The notes under the pieces: generated by a model
The model's database searches: none
Seen by the model: the letters and a program-made list of their open reading frames with translations, nothing else
Told to the model about the DNA's origin: nothing
In this document: positions 24,022 through 31,767 of the stretch, piece by piece
Layout: each line of letters opens with the position of its first letter
How positions within the stretch are numbered: the stretch's first letter is position 1
Position numbers and translations under genes: made by a program
Assembly: GCA_947488605.1 (NCBI GenBank)
Contig: CANKZJ010000016.1
Location: 1 to 35,832 of the forward strand
Source of the DNA: an uncultured Paracoccaceae bacterium
GTDB taxonomy: Bacteria > Pseudomonadota > Alphaproteobacteria > Rhodobacterales > Rhodobacteraceae
Length of the DNA stretch: 35,832 bases
Reading direction: 5' to 3'

Positions 24022-24231
24022 ATGATGGGCATCGTGAAAATCAACGACGATCTGCATGAAGAGGTCCGTCGAGCCAGCGCCGTGTTGTGCAGATCCATCA
24101 ACGCCCAGGCAGAGTTCTGGATCAAGATTGGCATGTTGGCCGAGGCAAACCCGACCCTGTCCTTCAACGACATCGTCAAGATGCAATTGGAAGCAGCGCA
24201 GGTGCGTGTCGCCGAGGTAGCGGCAGCGTAA
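24022..24231 (+). CDS. ParD-like ribbon-helix-helix protein
   Basis: A 69-residue protein of the ParD-like antitoxin family (pfam11903 type). The pattern GIVKINDDLHEEVRRASAVLCRSINAQAEFWIKIG is a ribbon-helix-helix DNA-binding fold: a short strand (VKIN), a first helix and a second helix. The C-terminal half (TLSFNDIVKMQLEAAQ) would be the partner-binding tail. The ATG at 24022 follows AGGGAG; the longer frame from 23935 is not needed. It is followed one base later by map in place of a ParE toxin. A perfect palindrome precedes it. Small proteins of this type have been annotated next to methionine aminopeptidases, with no established role. Confidence 0.85.
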   Translation: MMGIVKINDDLHEEVRRASAVLCRSINAQAEFWIKIGMLAEANPTLSFNDIVKMQLEAAQVRVAEVAAA

Positions 24232-24232
24232 A

Positions 24233-25021
24233 ATGGTAAAGACCCCCGATGAACTGGATCTGATGCGCGTATCCGGCAGATTGCTGGCGTCGGTGTTCGA
24301 GATGCTGGACAGACAAAGTCTGGAAGGCATGTCGACATTGCAGGTCAACGATCTGGTCGACCGTTTTATCACCGTTGACCTCGACGCGCGCCCGGCCAGC
24401 AAGGGCCAGTGCGATTTCGAATATGTCCTGAATTGTTCGATCAATCACGTTGTTTGCCACGGCGTCCCAAACCCGAACGACATCATCCGTGACGGCGACA
24501 TCGTCAATTTCGATATCACGCTCGAAAAGAACGGCTACATAGCGGATTCAAGCAAGACCTATCTGGTCGGCAATGCCCCACCTGCTGCCAAACGGCTGGT
24601 ACGGATCGCCCAAGAGGCGATGTGGCAAGGCATAAGGCAGGTGCGGCCCGGAGCACACTTAGGAGACATCGGCTTCGCGATCGAGAGATACGCCAAAAAG
24701 AACGGTTGCTCGGTTGTAAGGGAATATTGCGGGCACGGCATCGGTCGCGAAATGCATGAGGAACCACAGGTGCTGAACTTCGGACGACCGGGAACGGGCT
24801 TGAAGCTGCGGGAAGGCATGGTCTTCACCGTCGAGCCGATGGTCAATAAGGGCAGTCGCATGGTTACCACCGAAAGCGACGGATGGACGGTCGTGACCAA
24901 GGACCGGAAGCTCTCTGCTCAGTTCGAACATACAGTCGCAGTGACGAAAACTGGTGTAGAGGTTTTGACCCTGCGCAGCGACGAGACGCCAATGTTGGAG
25001 AGAATGCGGCAATCTGGCTAA
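24233..25021 (+). CDS. map: Type I methionine aminopeptidase
   Basis: A 262-residue metal-dependent peptidase that removes the initiator methionine from nascent proteins in the cytosol. All five metal ligands are present: D94 (NFDIT), D105 (IADSSK), H168 (YCGHGIG), E201 (FTVEPMV) and E232 (QFEHTVAVT), plus H76 in CHGVP. Nothing is missing or truncated. Its start lies one base after the ParD-like stop, so the two genes form one unit. A housekeeping map gene is expected elsewhere in the genome, making this an extra copy in an accessory region. Two inverted repeats follow it (25029-25105). Confidence 0.95.
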   Translation: MVKTPDELDLMRVSGRLLASVFEMLDRQSLEGMSTLQVNDLVDRFITVDLDARPASKGQCDFEYVLNCSINHVVCHGVPNPNDIIRDGDIVNFDITLEKNGYIADSSKTYLVGNAPPAAKRLVRIAQEAMWQGIRQVRPGAHLGDIGFAIERYAKKNGCSVVREYCGHGIGREMHEEPQVLNFGRPGTGLKLREGMVFTVEPMVNKGSRMVTTESDGWTVVTKDRKLSAQFEHTVAVTKTGVEVLTLRSDETPMLERMRQSG

Positions 25022-25028
25022 TATCTGT

Positions 25029-25066
25029 ACGACACCCCCATGCGGCACTTAAATGCGTGTCGTTTT
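25029..25066 (+). terminator. Hairpin with T run after map
   Basis: ACGACAC (25029-25035) pairs with GTGTCGT (25057-25063), with an inner GCA/TGC pairing, and TTTT follows. It lies just after the map stop and fits an intrinsic terminator. Confidence 0.5.
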
Positions 25067-25071
25067 ATGAT

Positions 25072-25105
25072 GTGGCATCGCCGAAGGACTTATCGGCAAT
25101 GCCAC
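25072..25105. terminator. Long hairpin between convergent map and SDR genes
   Basis: A 13-bp stem with a single mismatch: GTGGCAT-c-GCCGA (25072-25084) faces TCGGC-a-ATGCCAC (25093-25105) across an 8-base loop. It lies between convergent genes and could stop transcription from either side, although no long T tract follows on the plus strand. Confidence 0.55.
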
Positions 25106-25115
25106 TGCGGGTGAT

Positions 25116-26036
25116 TTAGCTTGCTGACTGTCTGATCGGAGACAGCAAGTCGTCTAGACCGATCCTTCGAAACATCTCTGCCCTGACCCGATCCGCCACC
25201 CCACTGACAACTTCGGAACCATCGTGCGATGGATCAACGTGGACCCGGAACGGCCGCTGTCCGAACGGCGCATTCACAATGTCGACGATACCGCGGGCCA
25301 CGGCTGATGGATCTGCGTCAGCAGGCTCAAGAGACCTGAGCCCGTCGAGCGCCTTTGAAGGCACTTCGGCATAGGGGCCAGTAAGATAAGCGTCAGCGAT
25401 GGTCTGGTCGTCAGGTTGCCCGGCATGGGCGAAGTGATTGGTGCCAGCAGTGAAGGCACCCGGTACCATGATCGCGGTTTCGATCCCCCAGCGGGCCAGC
25501 TCGGACGCATAAGATACAGCCAGCGAATCCATGCCCGCTTTGGCGGCAAAATAAGGCGACAGGAACGGCGGTGTCCCACCACGCGCGCTGCTGGACGACA
25601 CCCAGACAATAAGGCCTTGGCCTTGTGCCCGCATCCTCGGCAGCGCCGCCCGCATCACACGCTGCGTCGATAGCACATTGATGTCGTAGAGTTGCGCCAT
25701 CTGCTCTGGTGTGAACGCCTCTGCCGGGCCGAATGACATATGGCCTGCGTTATGGACAATTACGTCAAGGCGGCCAGCCTCTTCAAAGATCTGATCGATC
25801 CCGGCGGCGACGGAGGCATCGTCAACCACGTCGATCTCGGCCACGCGCAGATCGACATCGTTCTTGCGGGCGTAGTCCGTGGCCGCCTTAGCCTTCTCTG
25901 CATTGTGGCCGTCGGTTCCGCGCATGGATGCATAGACCGTATGGCCCGCATCAGCGAGAGCATAGGCGGTCATCTCGCCAAAACCGCTTGATGCGCCGGT
26001 GACCACGATGATTTGTTTTTCTGTTTCCTTTGTCAT
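25116..26036 (-). CDS. Short-chain dehydrogenase/reductase
   Basis: A 306-residue SDR. Cofactor loop TGASSGFG (residues about 13-20), HNAGHM near 90-95, catalytic Ser in VSSSSARGG and YFAAK (Tyr/Lys). The long C-terminal part (about 200-306) exceeds the classical 250-residue size, as in the extended dehydrogenases related to ketone reductases. The ATG at 26036 follows GGAG and is preferred over 26057. It is the second gene of an operon with the SDR at 26075, 38 bases apart, facing the LysR at 26939. Substrate unknown. Confidence 0.9.
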   Translation of the reverse strand: MTKETEKQIIVVTGASSGFGEMTAYALADAGHTVYASMRGTDGHNAEKAKAATDYARKNDVDLRVAEIDVVDDASVAAGIDQIFEEAGRLDVIVHNAGHMSFGPAEAFTPEQMAQLYDINVLSTQRVMRAALPRMRAQGQGLIVWVSSSSARGGTPPFLSPYFAAKAGMDSLAVSYASELARWGIETAIMVPGAFTAGTNHFAHAGQPDDQTIADAYLTGPYAEVPSKALDGLRSLEPADADPSAVARGIVDIVNAPFGQRPFRVHVDPSHDGSEVVSGVADRVRAEMFRRIGLDDLLSPIRQSAS

Positions 26037-26074
26037 TTGATGTCTCCTTTGTCTCAAATGGCGGTTTGGCCCGT

Positions 26075-26815
26075 TCAGACCAACCCACCGTTTACGCGCA
26101 ATGTCTGTCCGTTGACCCAGGCGCCGTCCGGTCCGGCCAGAAACGACACGGCGTTGGCAATGTCGTGGGGTTCTCCGAGCCGTTCGAGCGGCACCATTTT
26201 GGCGAAACGATCGATCAGGTCTTGCGATTTGCCGTCAAGGAATAGATCGGTGGCGGTAGGCCCGGGTGCCACGGCATTGACGGTGATGCTGCGCCCACGC
26301 AATTCCTTTGCGAGGATGTCCGTCATCGTCTCGATGGCCGCTTTGGTTGCGGTGTAGACGCCATAAGTCTCCAGCTTGGTGCCGACGACACTGGTCGAGA
26401 AGTTGACGATTGCCCCACCGCTTTGTAGCCGATCTGCCGCCTCGCGCAGCGTGTTGAATGTGCCTTTGAGATTGACGGCAATATGCGCATCAAACAGAGC
26501 GTCGTCACTGTCAGCAATCTTCGCCAATTTCATGATACCCGCGTTGTTCACGAGAACATCAACCCCGCCGAAGGCGGTCACAGCTGCATCGAACATCCGT
26601 CGCACAGCCTCAGGATCGGATACGTCCGCTTTGGCAGTGATGGCCTTGCCACCTGCGGCCTCGATCTTGTCGACGACGGCCGCCGCCGCTTTTTCGCTGC
26701 CGGCGTAGTTCACGATGACGTTGAAGCCATCCGATGCCAAACGTTCGGCAACGGCCGCACCAATTCCGCGTGAAGCGCCGGTGACAATTGCAGTTCTAGA
26801 TTTTGTATCGGTCAT
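26075..26815 (-). CDS. Short-chain dehydrogenase/reductase (FabG-like)
   Basis: A 246-residue classical SDR close to 3-oxoacyl-ACP reductases in shape. Motifs: TGASRGIG (residues 12-19), NNAGIM, the catalytic Ser in NFSTSVVG, YTATK and the C-terminal LAGPDGAWVNGQTLRVNGGLV. Similarity does not prove a fatty-acid role; such enzymes also reduce sugars, steroids and xenobiotic carbonyls. It starts the SDR pair and is divergent from a LysR gene, the likely regulator. The gap of 123 bases holds a GGGATAATGGGGTATATTC stretch with a TATATT -10-like box. GGAG-like bases precede the ATG. Confidence 0.92.
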   Translation of the reverse strand: MTDTKSRTAIVTGASRGIGAAVAERLASDGFNVIVNYAGSEKAAAAVVDKIEAAGGKAITAKADVSDPEAVRRMFDAAVTAFGGVDVLVNNAGIMKLAKIADSDDALFDAHIAVNLKGTFNTLREAADRLQSGGAIVNFSTSVVGTKLETYGVYTATKAAIETMTDILAKELRGRSITVNAVAPGPTATDLFLDGKSQDLIDRFAKMVPLERLGEPHDIANAVSFLAGPDGAWVNGQTLRVNGGLV

Positions 26816-26938
26816 AATAACTCCTTTCTATTTGCAAGCACCATGCTGGCGATGACCGAAAGATATGCCGTTGATGGAGCGGGATAATGGGGTATATTCT
26901 GACATCACTATTCGTTTTGCGCGAACAATGAGGATGCG

Positions 26939-27835
26939 ATGGATCGGTTTGATGCAATGCGGCTTTTTGTGAGGATCGTCGAACGGCGTAGCTTTACGGC
27001 TGCAGCCCACGATACCGCGACACCTCGATCCACAGTCACGGAAGTGATACAGCAGATGGAGCAAAGGCTTGGTGTGCAATTGCTCCACCGTACGACGCGT
27101 GTCGTGCGCCCGACCCTGGACGGGCAAGCCTACTATCAGCGATGCCTTTCGATACTTAACGACGTTGAAGAAGCCGACACTGCCTTTGTCGGCGCGCCAC
27201 CGAAAGGCCACCTGCGGATTGAGGTCCAGGGTACTCTCGCCAGACACTTTCTGATGCCCGGGTTGCCTGATTTCCTAGCCCGATACCCCGAGATTGAGAT
27301 ATCCATCAGCGAAAGGGATCGGTGGGTCGATCTGGTAGAGGAAGGTGTTGATTGTGCTGTGCGGTGGGGCGAGCTGCCCGACAGCGATCTGATCGTGCGA
27401 CCACTGGGTATGGCCCAACGGATCACCTGTGCCTCACCAGACTATCTGGAGAACTTTGGCGAACCAACCTCGCTAAGCGATCTGGAGACCCACAAAATGG
27501 TCGGAATCTGGCCCATGACGACAGGCGCAGTCCTTCCTCTCGATTTTGTTGTGAAACACCAAATCAAGAGCGTGAGGCCATCTACGCAAGTGTCCGTTAA
27601 CGGCCCGGAGAGCTATCGTTTGTCCACCTTGCTTGGTTTTGGCCTTGCACAAATGCCGCTTTTTCACATCGACGACGATCTTCGGCTTGGACACCTTATT
27701 CAAGTTCTGGAGAAATATGCCGTTCCATCAGTGCCTGTCTCGTTGCTGTATCCGCGAAGTCGCCAGCTTTCAGCGCGTGTGCGCGTCTTTATCGACTGGG
27801 CGGTGAGGTCGTTTCAGGATGACAGGTTCATGTAG
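26939..27835 (+). CDS. LysR family transcriptional regulator
   Basis: A 298-residue LysR regulator. HTH at about 6-65 (MRLFVRIVERRSFTAAAHDTATPRSTVTEVIQQMEQRLGVQLLHRTTRVV), effector domain about 90-295 with LVEEGVDCAVRWG, the DhcR/CrgA-group pattern. The ATG at 26939 follows AGGATG. It is divergent from the two-SDR operon and probably activates it in response to an unknown aromatic or carbonyl signal. It ends against a 255-base gap with decayed repeat text. Confidence 0.92.
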   Translation: MDRFDAMRLFVRIVERRSFTAAAHDTATPRSTVTEVIQQMEQRLGVQLLHRTTRVVRPTLDGQAYYQRCLSILNDVEEADTAFVGAPPKGHLRIEVQGTLARHFLMPGLPDFLARYPEIEISISERDRWVDLVEEGVDCAVRWGELPDSDLIVRPLGMAQRITCASPDYLENFGEPTSLSDLETHKMVGIWPMTTGAVLPLDFVVKHQIKSVRPSTQVSVNGPESYRLSTLLGFGLAQMPLFHIDDDLRLGHLIQVLEKYAVPSVPVSLLYPRSRQLSARVRVFIDWAVRSFQDDRFM

Positions 27836-28090
27836 GGCGTCTTCAACCGGTTGAAGTCATCACCAAAACGCGTTTCAAAACGCTCGCCAAAGCTGACATT
27901 CATGCAATGCGCAGCATCAGACACATTGGGCTCGCTGCCAACCTTAAGCGGGTGGTTCAGACGACGGCAAGGCGGGAATCTTGAGACCTTCGCCACATTG
28001 ATTGAATGTCCGCATAAGTAAATTGGACCAACAGCTTTGAAGTTAGCGCGGACCAGCGGCCAACTTGTAGCTGTCCGCTGGTGATCACAA
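27836..28090. other. 255-base convergent gap with decayed repeat and a hairpin
   Basis: No gene. The block at about 27890-27975 is degenerate 'gacattcatgcaatgcgcagc ... tgggctcgctgccaacct' text, also recognisable near 30950. Downstream, ACCAGCGG (28052-28059) and CCGCTGGT (28075-28082) form an 8-bp stem with a 15-base loop, next to the stop of the ABM-like gene. Confidence 0.45.
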
Positions 28091-28405
28091 CTAGTGGGTT
28101 TCGAGTGAGACATTGACCTCCATCTCAGCCTCCGGGTCAAAACCGCTCAGGTCCATGACGGAAAAGAACTTTGCGCAAATGGGGGACGCCATCTCTTTCC
28201 TTACAACGTCCAAGTAGTCCTCTTGACTGCGGAATTGGACGATATCCAAATAGGTACCGTCTGGTTTACGGACAAGTTCACGCCGGAGGACGCCTGGTTC
28301 GTGAGCAACGAAATCCTGCTGGAATATCTGGGAAGCGGCCAGTAAATCTGCTTCGGTCTTACCTTCGGCAAGCTTGATTGGGGCTAGAACGGTGACGGGT
28401 GACAT
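28091..28405 (-). CDS. ABM-like (dimeric alpha-beta barrel) protein
   Basis: A 104-residue protein with the fold of antibiotic-biosynthesis monooxygenases: VTVLAPIKLAEGKTEADLLAASQIFQQDFVAHEPGVLRRELVRKPDG, then LDIVQFRSQEDYLDVV. Family members oxidise small aromatic compounds or degrade haem without a cofactor, while others have no known activity. No classical Asn/Trp catalytic pair can be confirmed. GGAG precedes the ATG at 28405. It is divergent from the WYL regulator at 28477, and the 71-base gap includes an imperfect ATAAA-N8-TTTAT repeat, so the regulator probably controls it. Confidence 0.75.
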   Translation of the reverse strand: MSPVTVLAPIKLAEGKTEADLLAASQIFQQDFVAHEPGVLRRELVRKPDGTYLDIVQFRSQEDYLDVVRKEMASPICAKFFSVMDLSGFDPEAEMEVNVSLETH

Positions 28406-28476
28406 GACATTCTCCTTTTGATGTGTGCCATCGTCCTGATATTGATAAATACGCCGTTTTATGTCTTATTTGATCC

Positions 28477-29211
28477 ATGGCACGTACAAATTCGAACGAG
28501 AGATTGAAGCGACTGGAACTGTTAGCGGTTCAGCTCAAACAAGACGAGCTCTGCACTGTTAAAGGTCTGGCGCGTCAACATGGCGTCAGTGAACGGACGA
28601 TCACTCGAGACCTGTTGCTGATGCGGGAACAAGGCATGCCAATCGACGCGGATCGCGGTCGTGGCGGCGGGGTGCGTCTTGCCCGCAATTGGGGCGTTGG
28701 CCGGATAAACCTAACCTATCCTGAAGCGGTCGATCTTCTCATCAGTATTGCCGTGGCAGAACAAATGAATTCACCAATGTTTCTGGCCAGTTTAGGCACA
28801 GTCAGGCGGCAATTGGTGGCATCATTTTCACCTGACAAACGTGATAAAGTGAACCGCTTAAAATCTCGTATATTGATCGGCGTCACTGCATCAACATTTG
28901 TTCAGGCGAATGTTGCCACCCCTCCAAGTCGCGTCGTTCAAAGCCTGCATCAGGCATTCATTGATCAAAGAACGCTCGCCATAAAGTACCAAGTTGAGGG
29001 CGGCGCGACTTCTGAGCGTCTGATCGACCCTCACTATCTTTTACTGAACTATCCCGTTTGGTACGTGATCGCGTTTGATCATCTGCGGGATTCACCACGT
29101 ACATTCCGATGCGATCGGATTCTGGCGGCGGAGCAAACTGAGACCCGGTTCCGTCTATTGCCAAAGGAGGCGTTTCAGCAGTCCTTGGATGGAAACACTG
29201 TCTTGATTTGA
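28477..29211 (+). CDS. DeoR/YafY-type regulator with WYL domain
   Basis: A 244-residue transcription factor. The N-terminal HTH is KRLELLAVQLKQDELCTVKGLARQHGVSERTITRDLLLMREQGMPI (about 10-55), with GRGGGVRLARNWG as the wing. The WYL-like domain spans about 150-215 (LAIKYQVEGGATSERLIDPHYLLLNYPVWYVIAFDHLRDSPRTFRCDRI). WYL domains bind nucleic-acid or small ligands and such regulators sit next to defence genes or to small enzymes. Here the divergent partner is an ABM-like protein and no defence genes are in view. The gene is convergent with the cytochrome gene. Confidence 0.88.
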   Translation: MARTNSNERLKRLELLAVQLKQDELCTVKGLARQHGVSERTITRDLLLMREQGMPIDADRGRGGGVRLARNWGVGRINLTYPEAVDLLISIAVAEQMNSPMFLASLGTVRRQLVASFSPDKRDKVNRLKSRILIGVTASTFVQANVATPPSRVVQSLHQAFIDQRTLAIKYQVEGGATSERLIDPHYLLLNYPVWYVIAFDHLRDSPRTFRCDRILAAEQTETRFRLLPKEAFQQSLDGNTVLI

Positions 29212-29229
29212 TCGATCAACTGCCTCCGG

Positions 29230-29271
29230 ACAAAGCCGGCATGCGCGCGGACCGGTCAACGTCCGCTTTGT
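29230..29271. terminator. Nested inverted repeat after the WYL regulator
   Basis: An outer 7-bp stem ACAAAGC/GCTTTGT (29230-29236 with 29265-29271) encloses GCGGAC/GTCCGC (29247-29252 with 29261-29266). The outer and inner arms share two bases and cannot both form fully. Located 3' of the regulator and facing the cytochrome gene. Confidence 0.4.
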
Positions 29272-29362
29272 AAACGCTCAAAAGAAACCAGCGTGTTTTG
29301 ATTGGACAATCAGATGGAACGAAACACGACGTTCGACAGACCAATAACCGCTGAAATCCTGC

Positions 29363-30787
29363 CTATTCGAGCGTACCGAGATATTCGAGAAGCGCCGCCC
29401 TGTCGCTCGCAGAACTCAGGCCATCGAAACCCATTGATGTCCCGGGCACTGCGGCCCTCGGCGATGTCAGAAATCGGTCCAACAACTCCGGACTCCACGC
29501 GCCGTTCGTCTCCGCATAGGCCCTCATCGAGGGGGAATACAGGTCGTAACCCGGCTCCTGAGCGATGTCGCGACCAAGCACGCCGGTGAGGCTAGGCGCA
29601 ACACCGTTGCCGGCGTTCACATGACACAATGCGCATTGTGCAAAGAGCTGCCGCCCCAGAATGACCGGATCGTCCGGACGGTTTTCTGGTAAAGCAGGTG
29701 CGTAGGTTGAACGTATCGCAATAAGGGCTGCGGACTGGGCCTCGGTCAGGTTGTTTCTGACGTTGAGCATGGCACTTGCTTGTGCCCAAGTCATCTCGGC
29801 CTCAATTTCGCCAATGGCAGCGCCGAAGCTTGCGACATCGGCAACGTCGATGACCCCGCCATCCAACGCCACCTCCAGCGCACGCATCAACAGCGCGCGC
29901 GATGACAGAAAATCATCGAAAGCCCCAACATTCTGCGCGACGGCCTGATCCAACATCTGATGCTGTTCTGGGGACAGGATCTCGAGAACCTCTTGCGCGA
30001 CCGCGCCTCGCCGCACGCTGTGGCCTGAGGCGAGGCGCAGACTCACGAAGCCGAAATGCTGGCTTGGTTTGCCCACGACCTCGAAATCGTTGTATTCGGG
30101 CGATCCGGTCGTCCAACTCAGAAAACGGGCCGCCAGATTAACCAATTCTTGTCGGTCCACATCGGGAAGTCTGACCGCACCTTGCGGCTCTGGCGCTAGA
30201 TCAGGTTGACCGGCAGCATGGGCGCTGCGTACCAGCACTAGTGCCTCCGTCTGCTCAGGTGTCAGAGTCTGCGCGATCTCACCGAATGATTGCGCGATCA
30301 CGCGCCCCATTTCCGCTTCCGCTGCACCATATGCTCGACCAAGTGCCAAGAATTCGTCGCGGGTGACCACCTCGCCAACCAACAACCGTTCGAGCGCCCT
30401 GTTCATCGCAATTCGGGCTCGGCGTGTCTGTTCATAGGCCGGTATCTGATCGCCGATGATTTCAGCCAGCGCGACACGTTGTGTGTCGTCCAGATTGGCA
30501 AGGGCGTCGCGCGCCACATGGGCGCGGGTCAAGCTTTGCCCACTCGACACCCTGAGCGCCACGAAGCCAAAGAAATTGGCCAAGCGCCCGACTGAGATAT
30601 AGTCGTTGTTCGCTGAACTTCCCGTGAGCCAGGTTAGGGTTCGTGAGGCAACGGCATTTCGAAGCTGGGGCTCATCAACAGCATGACCGGACAAATCACG
30701 TAGGGGCTGCAGGTGCGTTTGTGCAAGGGCGGGCTGCACCACCGAGGCATTGACTAGGGCGATGACGAGTATCGATAGACTACGCAT
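29363..30787 (-). CDS. Secreted c-type cytochrome with duplicated N-terminal domain
   Basis: A 474-residue exported protein. Residues 1-22 are a signal peptide ending AQP-ALA-Q. Two similar modules follow: about 50-195 (LTWLTGSSANNDYISVG, FFGFVALRVSSGQSLTRAHVA) and about 220-370 (LSWTTGSPEYNDFEVVG, HFGFVSLRLASGHSVRRGAVA), each continuing with EQ/DTQ-type helical text. The last 100 residues form a class I cytochrome c domain with haem site C385-x2-C388-H389 (CALCH) and axial Met near 452 (GTSM). The ATG at 30787 follows AAGGAAC. The repeat modules are not a family I recognise; their helical EEQ-rich segments recall CpxP/Spy-like periplasmic proteins. It stands alone, convergent with the WYL gene; a periplasmic redox role is likely. 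Confidence 0.85.
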   Translation of the reverse strand: MRSLSILVIALVNASVVQPALAQTHLQPLRDLSGHAVDEPQLRNAVASRTLTWLTGSSANNDYISVGRLANFFGFVALRVSSGQSLTRAHVARDALANLDDTQRVALAEIIGDQIPAYEQTRRARIAMNRALERLLVGEVVTRDEFLALGRAYGAAEAEMGRVIAQSFGEIAQTLTPEQTEALVLVRSAHAAGQPDLAPEPQGAVRLPDVDRQELVNLAARFLSWTTGSPEYNDFEVVGKPSQHFGFVSLRLASGHSVRRGAVAQEVLEILSPEQHQMLDQAVAQNVGAFDDFLSSRALLMRALEVALDGGVIDVADVASFGAAIGEIEAEMTWAQASAMLNVRNNLTEAQSAALIAIRSTYAPALPENRPDDPVILGRQLFAQCALCHVNAGNGVAPSLTGVLGRDIAQEPGYDLYSPSMRAYAETNGAWSPELLDRFLTSPRAAVPGTSMGFDGLSSASDRAALLEYLGTLE

Positions 30788-31056
30788 GCTCAGTTCCTTT
30801 TTGGCCTTTGTACTCCTTACACGCACAAGCTAAGGATTTCCGTCGACTCTCGATGTCGATAGAGCGTGACGAGATCGATCATGGTTTCATCGAGACTTTG
30901 GCCACACACAGACAAGCAGACTTTGGCGGCAGTGCAGAAAACCGGAAATCTGGGCTCACTGCCGACCTCGAAGGCAGCGCAACATCATGTGATATCTTGA
31001 CGTGGTCAACGTCGGGTTGTCGTTGTGGGAGGGCATGGCGGATCGGAGGCTCAGTC
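30788..31056. other. 269-base gap with decayed repeat text
   Basis: Contains the cytochrome promoter near the left end. Around 30895-30985 lies degenerate 'agcagactttggcggcagtgcag ... tgggctcactgccgacct' text, matching a block near 27925. No gene is seen. Confidence 0.4.
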
Positions 31057-31467
31057 ATGGAAACACTAAACTTACCTGCCATTCGCGCACTTCGCCCTGC
31101 TTGGAACAAGGGACGTATCGTCGGCCAGAAAAGGCCACTGAAGCCATAGCATGTCTGGGCAATCCGCGTTCGACTTGAATTGGCCGAGAACCATCGCGAC
31201 CTGGCCCTGTTCAACATGGCGATCGACAGCAAGCTGCGCGGCTGTGACCTTGTGAAGATGAAAGTCGTGGATGTGATGGCATCCGGCCAGATCAAGGAAC
31301 GCGCCTCTGTCCTGCAAAGCAAGACACAGAAGCCCGTGCGCTTTGAGATAGCTGAAGGCACACGCGCCTCGGTCGAAAAGTGGATGCAAGACGAGCTCAT
31401 GGTTGGCTCCGAGTACCTTTGGCCTGGACGCTTCTATGAGCGCCCGCATATCTCGACACGCCAGTAG
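31057..31467 (+). pseudogene. Tyrosine integrase remnant with two nonsense mutations
   Basis: A fragment of a roughly 200-residue site-specific integrase common on Rhodobacteraceae and Rhizobiales replicons. The ATG at 31057 has a GGAGG site. Translation reads METLNLPAIRALRPAWNKGR, is interrupted by TAG at 31147-31149 where the family has a Lys or similar codon, then continues in the same frame as HVWAIRVRLELAENHRDLALFNMAIDSKLRGCDLVKMKVVDV and ERASVLQSKTQKPVRFEI to LWPGRFYERPHISTRQ. A second TAG (31465-31467) replaces the conserved Tyr of QYARIV, after which family text disappears. The catalytic C-terminal half (HxxR and Tyr) is absent, so it cannot be active. It marks a past integration or recombination event. 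Confidence 0.85.
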
Positions 31468-31544
31468 GCCCGGAGCGTGTGGTGACCGAGGCTGCGCTCA
31501 TCGCGGCGCGAGTTGACGAAGGCGGTGTGATCGAAGTGGGACAT
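31434..31544 (-). pseudogene. Short 36-codon frame, possible remnant opposite the integrase end
   Basis: A minus-strand frame begins at the ATG at 31544 with a well-placed AGGAG, and reads MSHFDHTAFVNSRRDERSLG to a stop at 31434. The 3' half lies opposite the integrase fragment. The good ribosome site suggests that a real gene once started here and was cut by recombination; I do not recognise the product. Confidence 0.25.
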
Positions 31545-31622
31545 GCTGAACTCCTATGGTTGAGTTCAGCCAGTTCAGCACAGGCGGTTCGCGGCTCTGA
31601 AATCGGACACATCAGCCGGTAA

Positions 31623-31643
31623 CGATAATGGGGCCCATTATCG
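31623..31643. repeat. 21-bp perfect palindrome near the integrase remnant
   Basis: CGATAATGGG, one central G, then CCCATTATCG. It lies 155 bases after the integrase fragment in non-coding sequence. It may be a scar, a recombination or binding site; no flanking element was recognised. Confidence 0.6.
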
Positions 31644-31767
31644 CCAAAGCTGTCGTTCAGTTCCGGTAGTCTCGGGTCTGCTGTGCGGACATAGTTGCCG
31701 TTCACTGCGTTTACGCGAACGGCGGCTTCCATAAAATTGGCCTGTGATTGAAAACCAGAAAGATCAT

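Noticed and set aside
23734..24444. 236-codon minus-strand frame across the NmrA end, ParD-like and map start
   Set aside because: Covers three genes with clear motifs on the plus strand.
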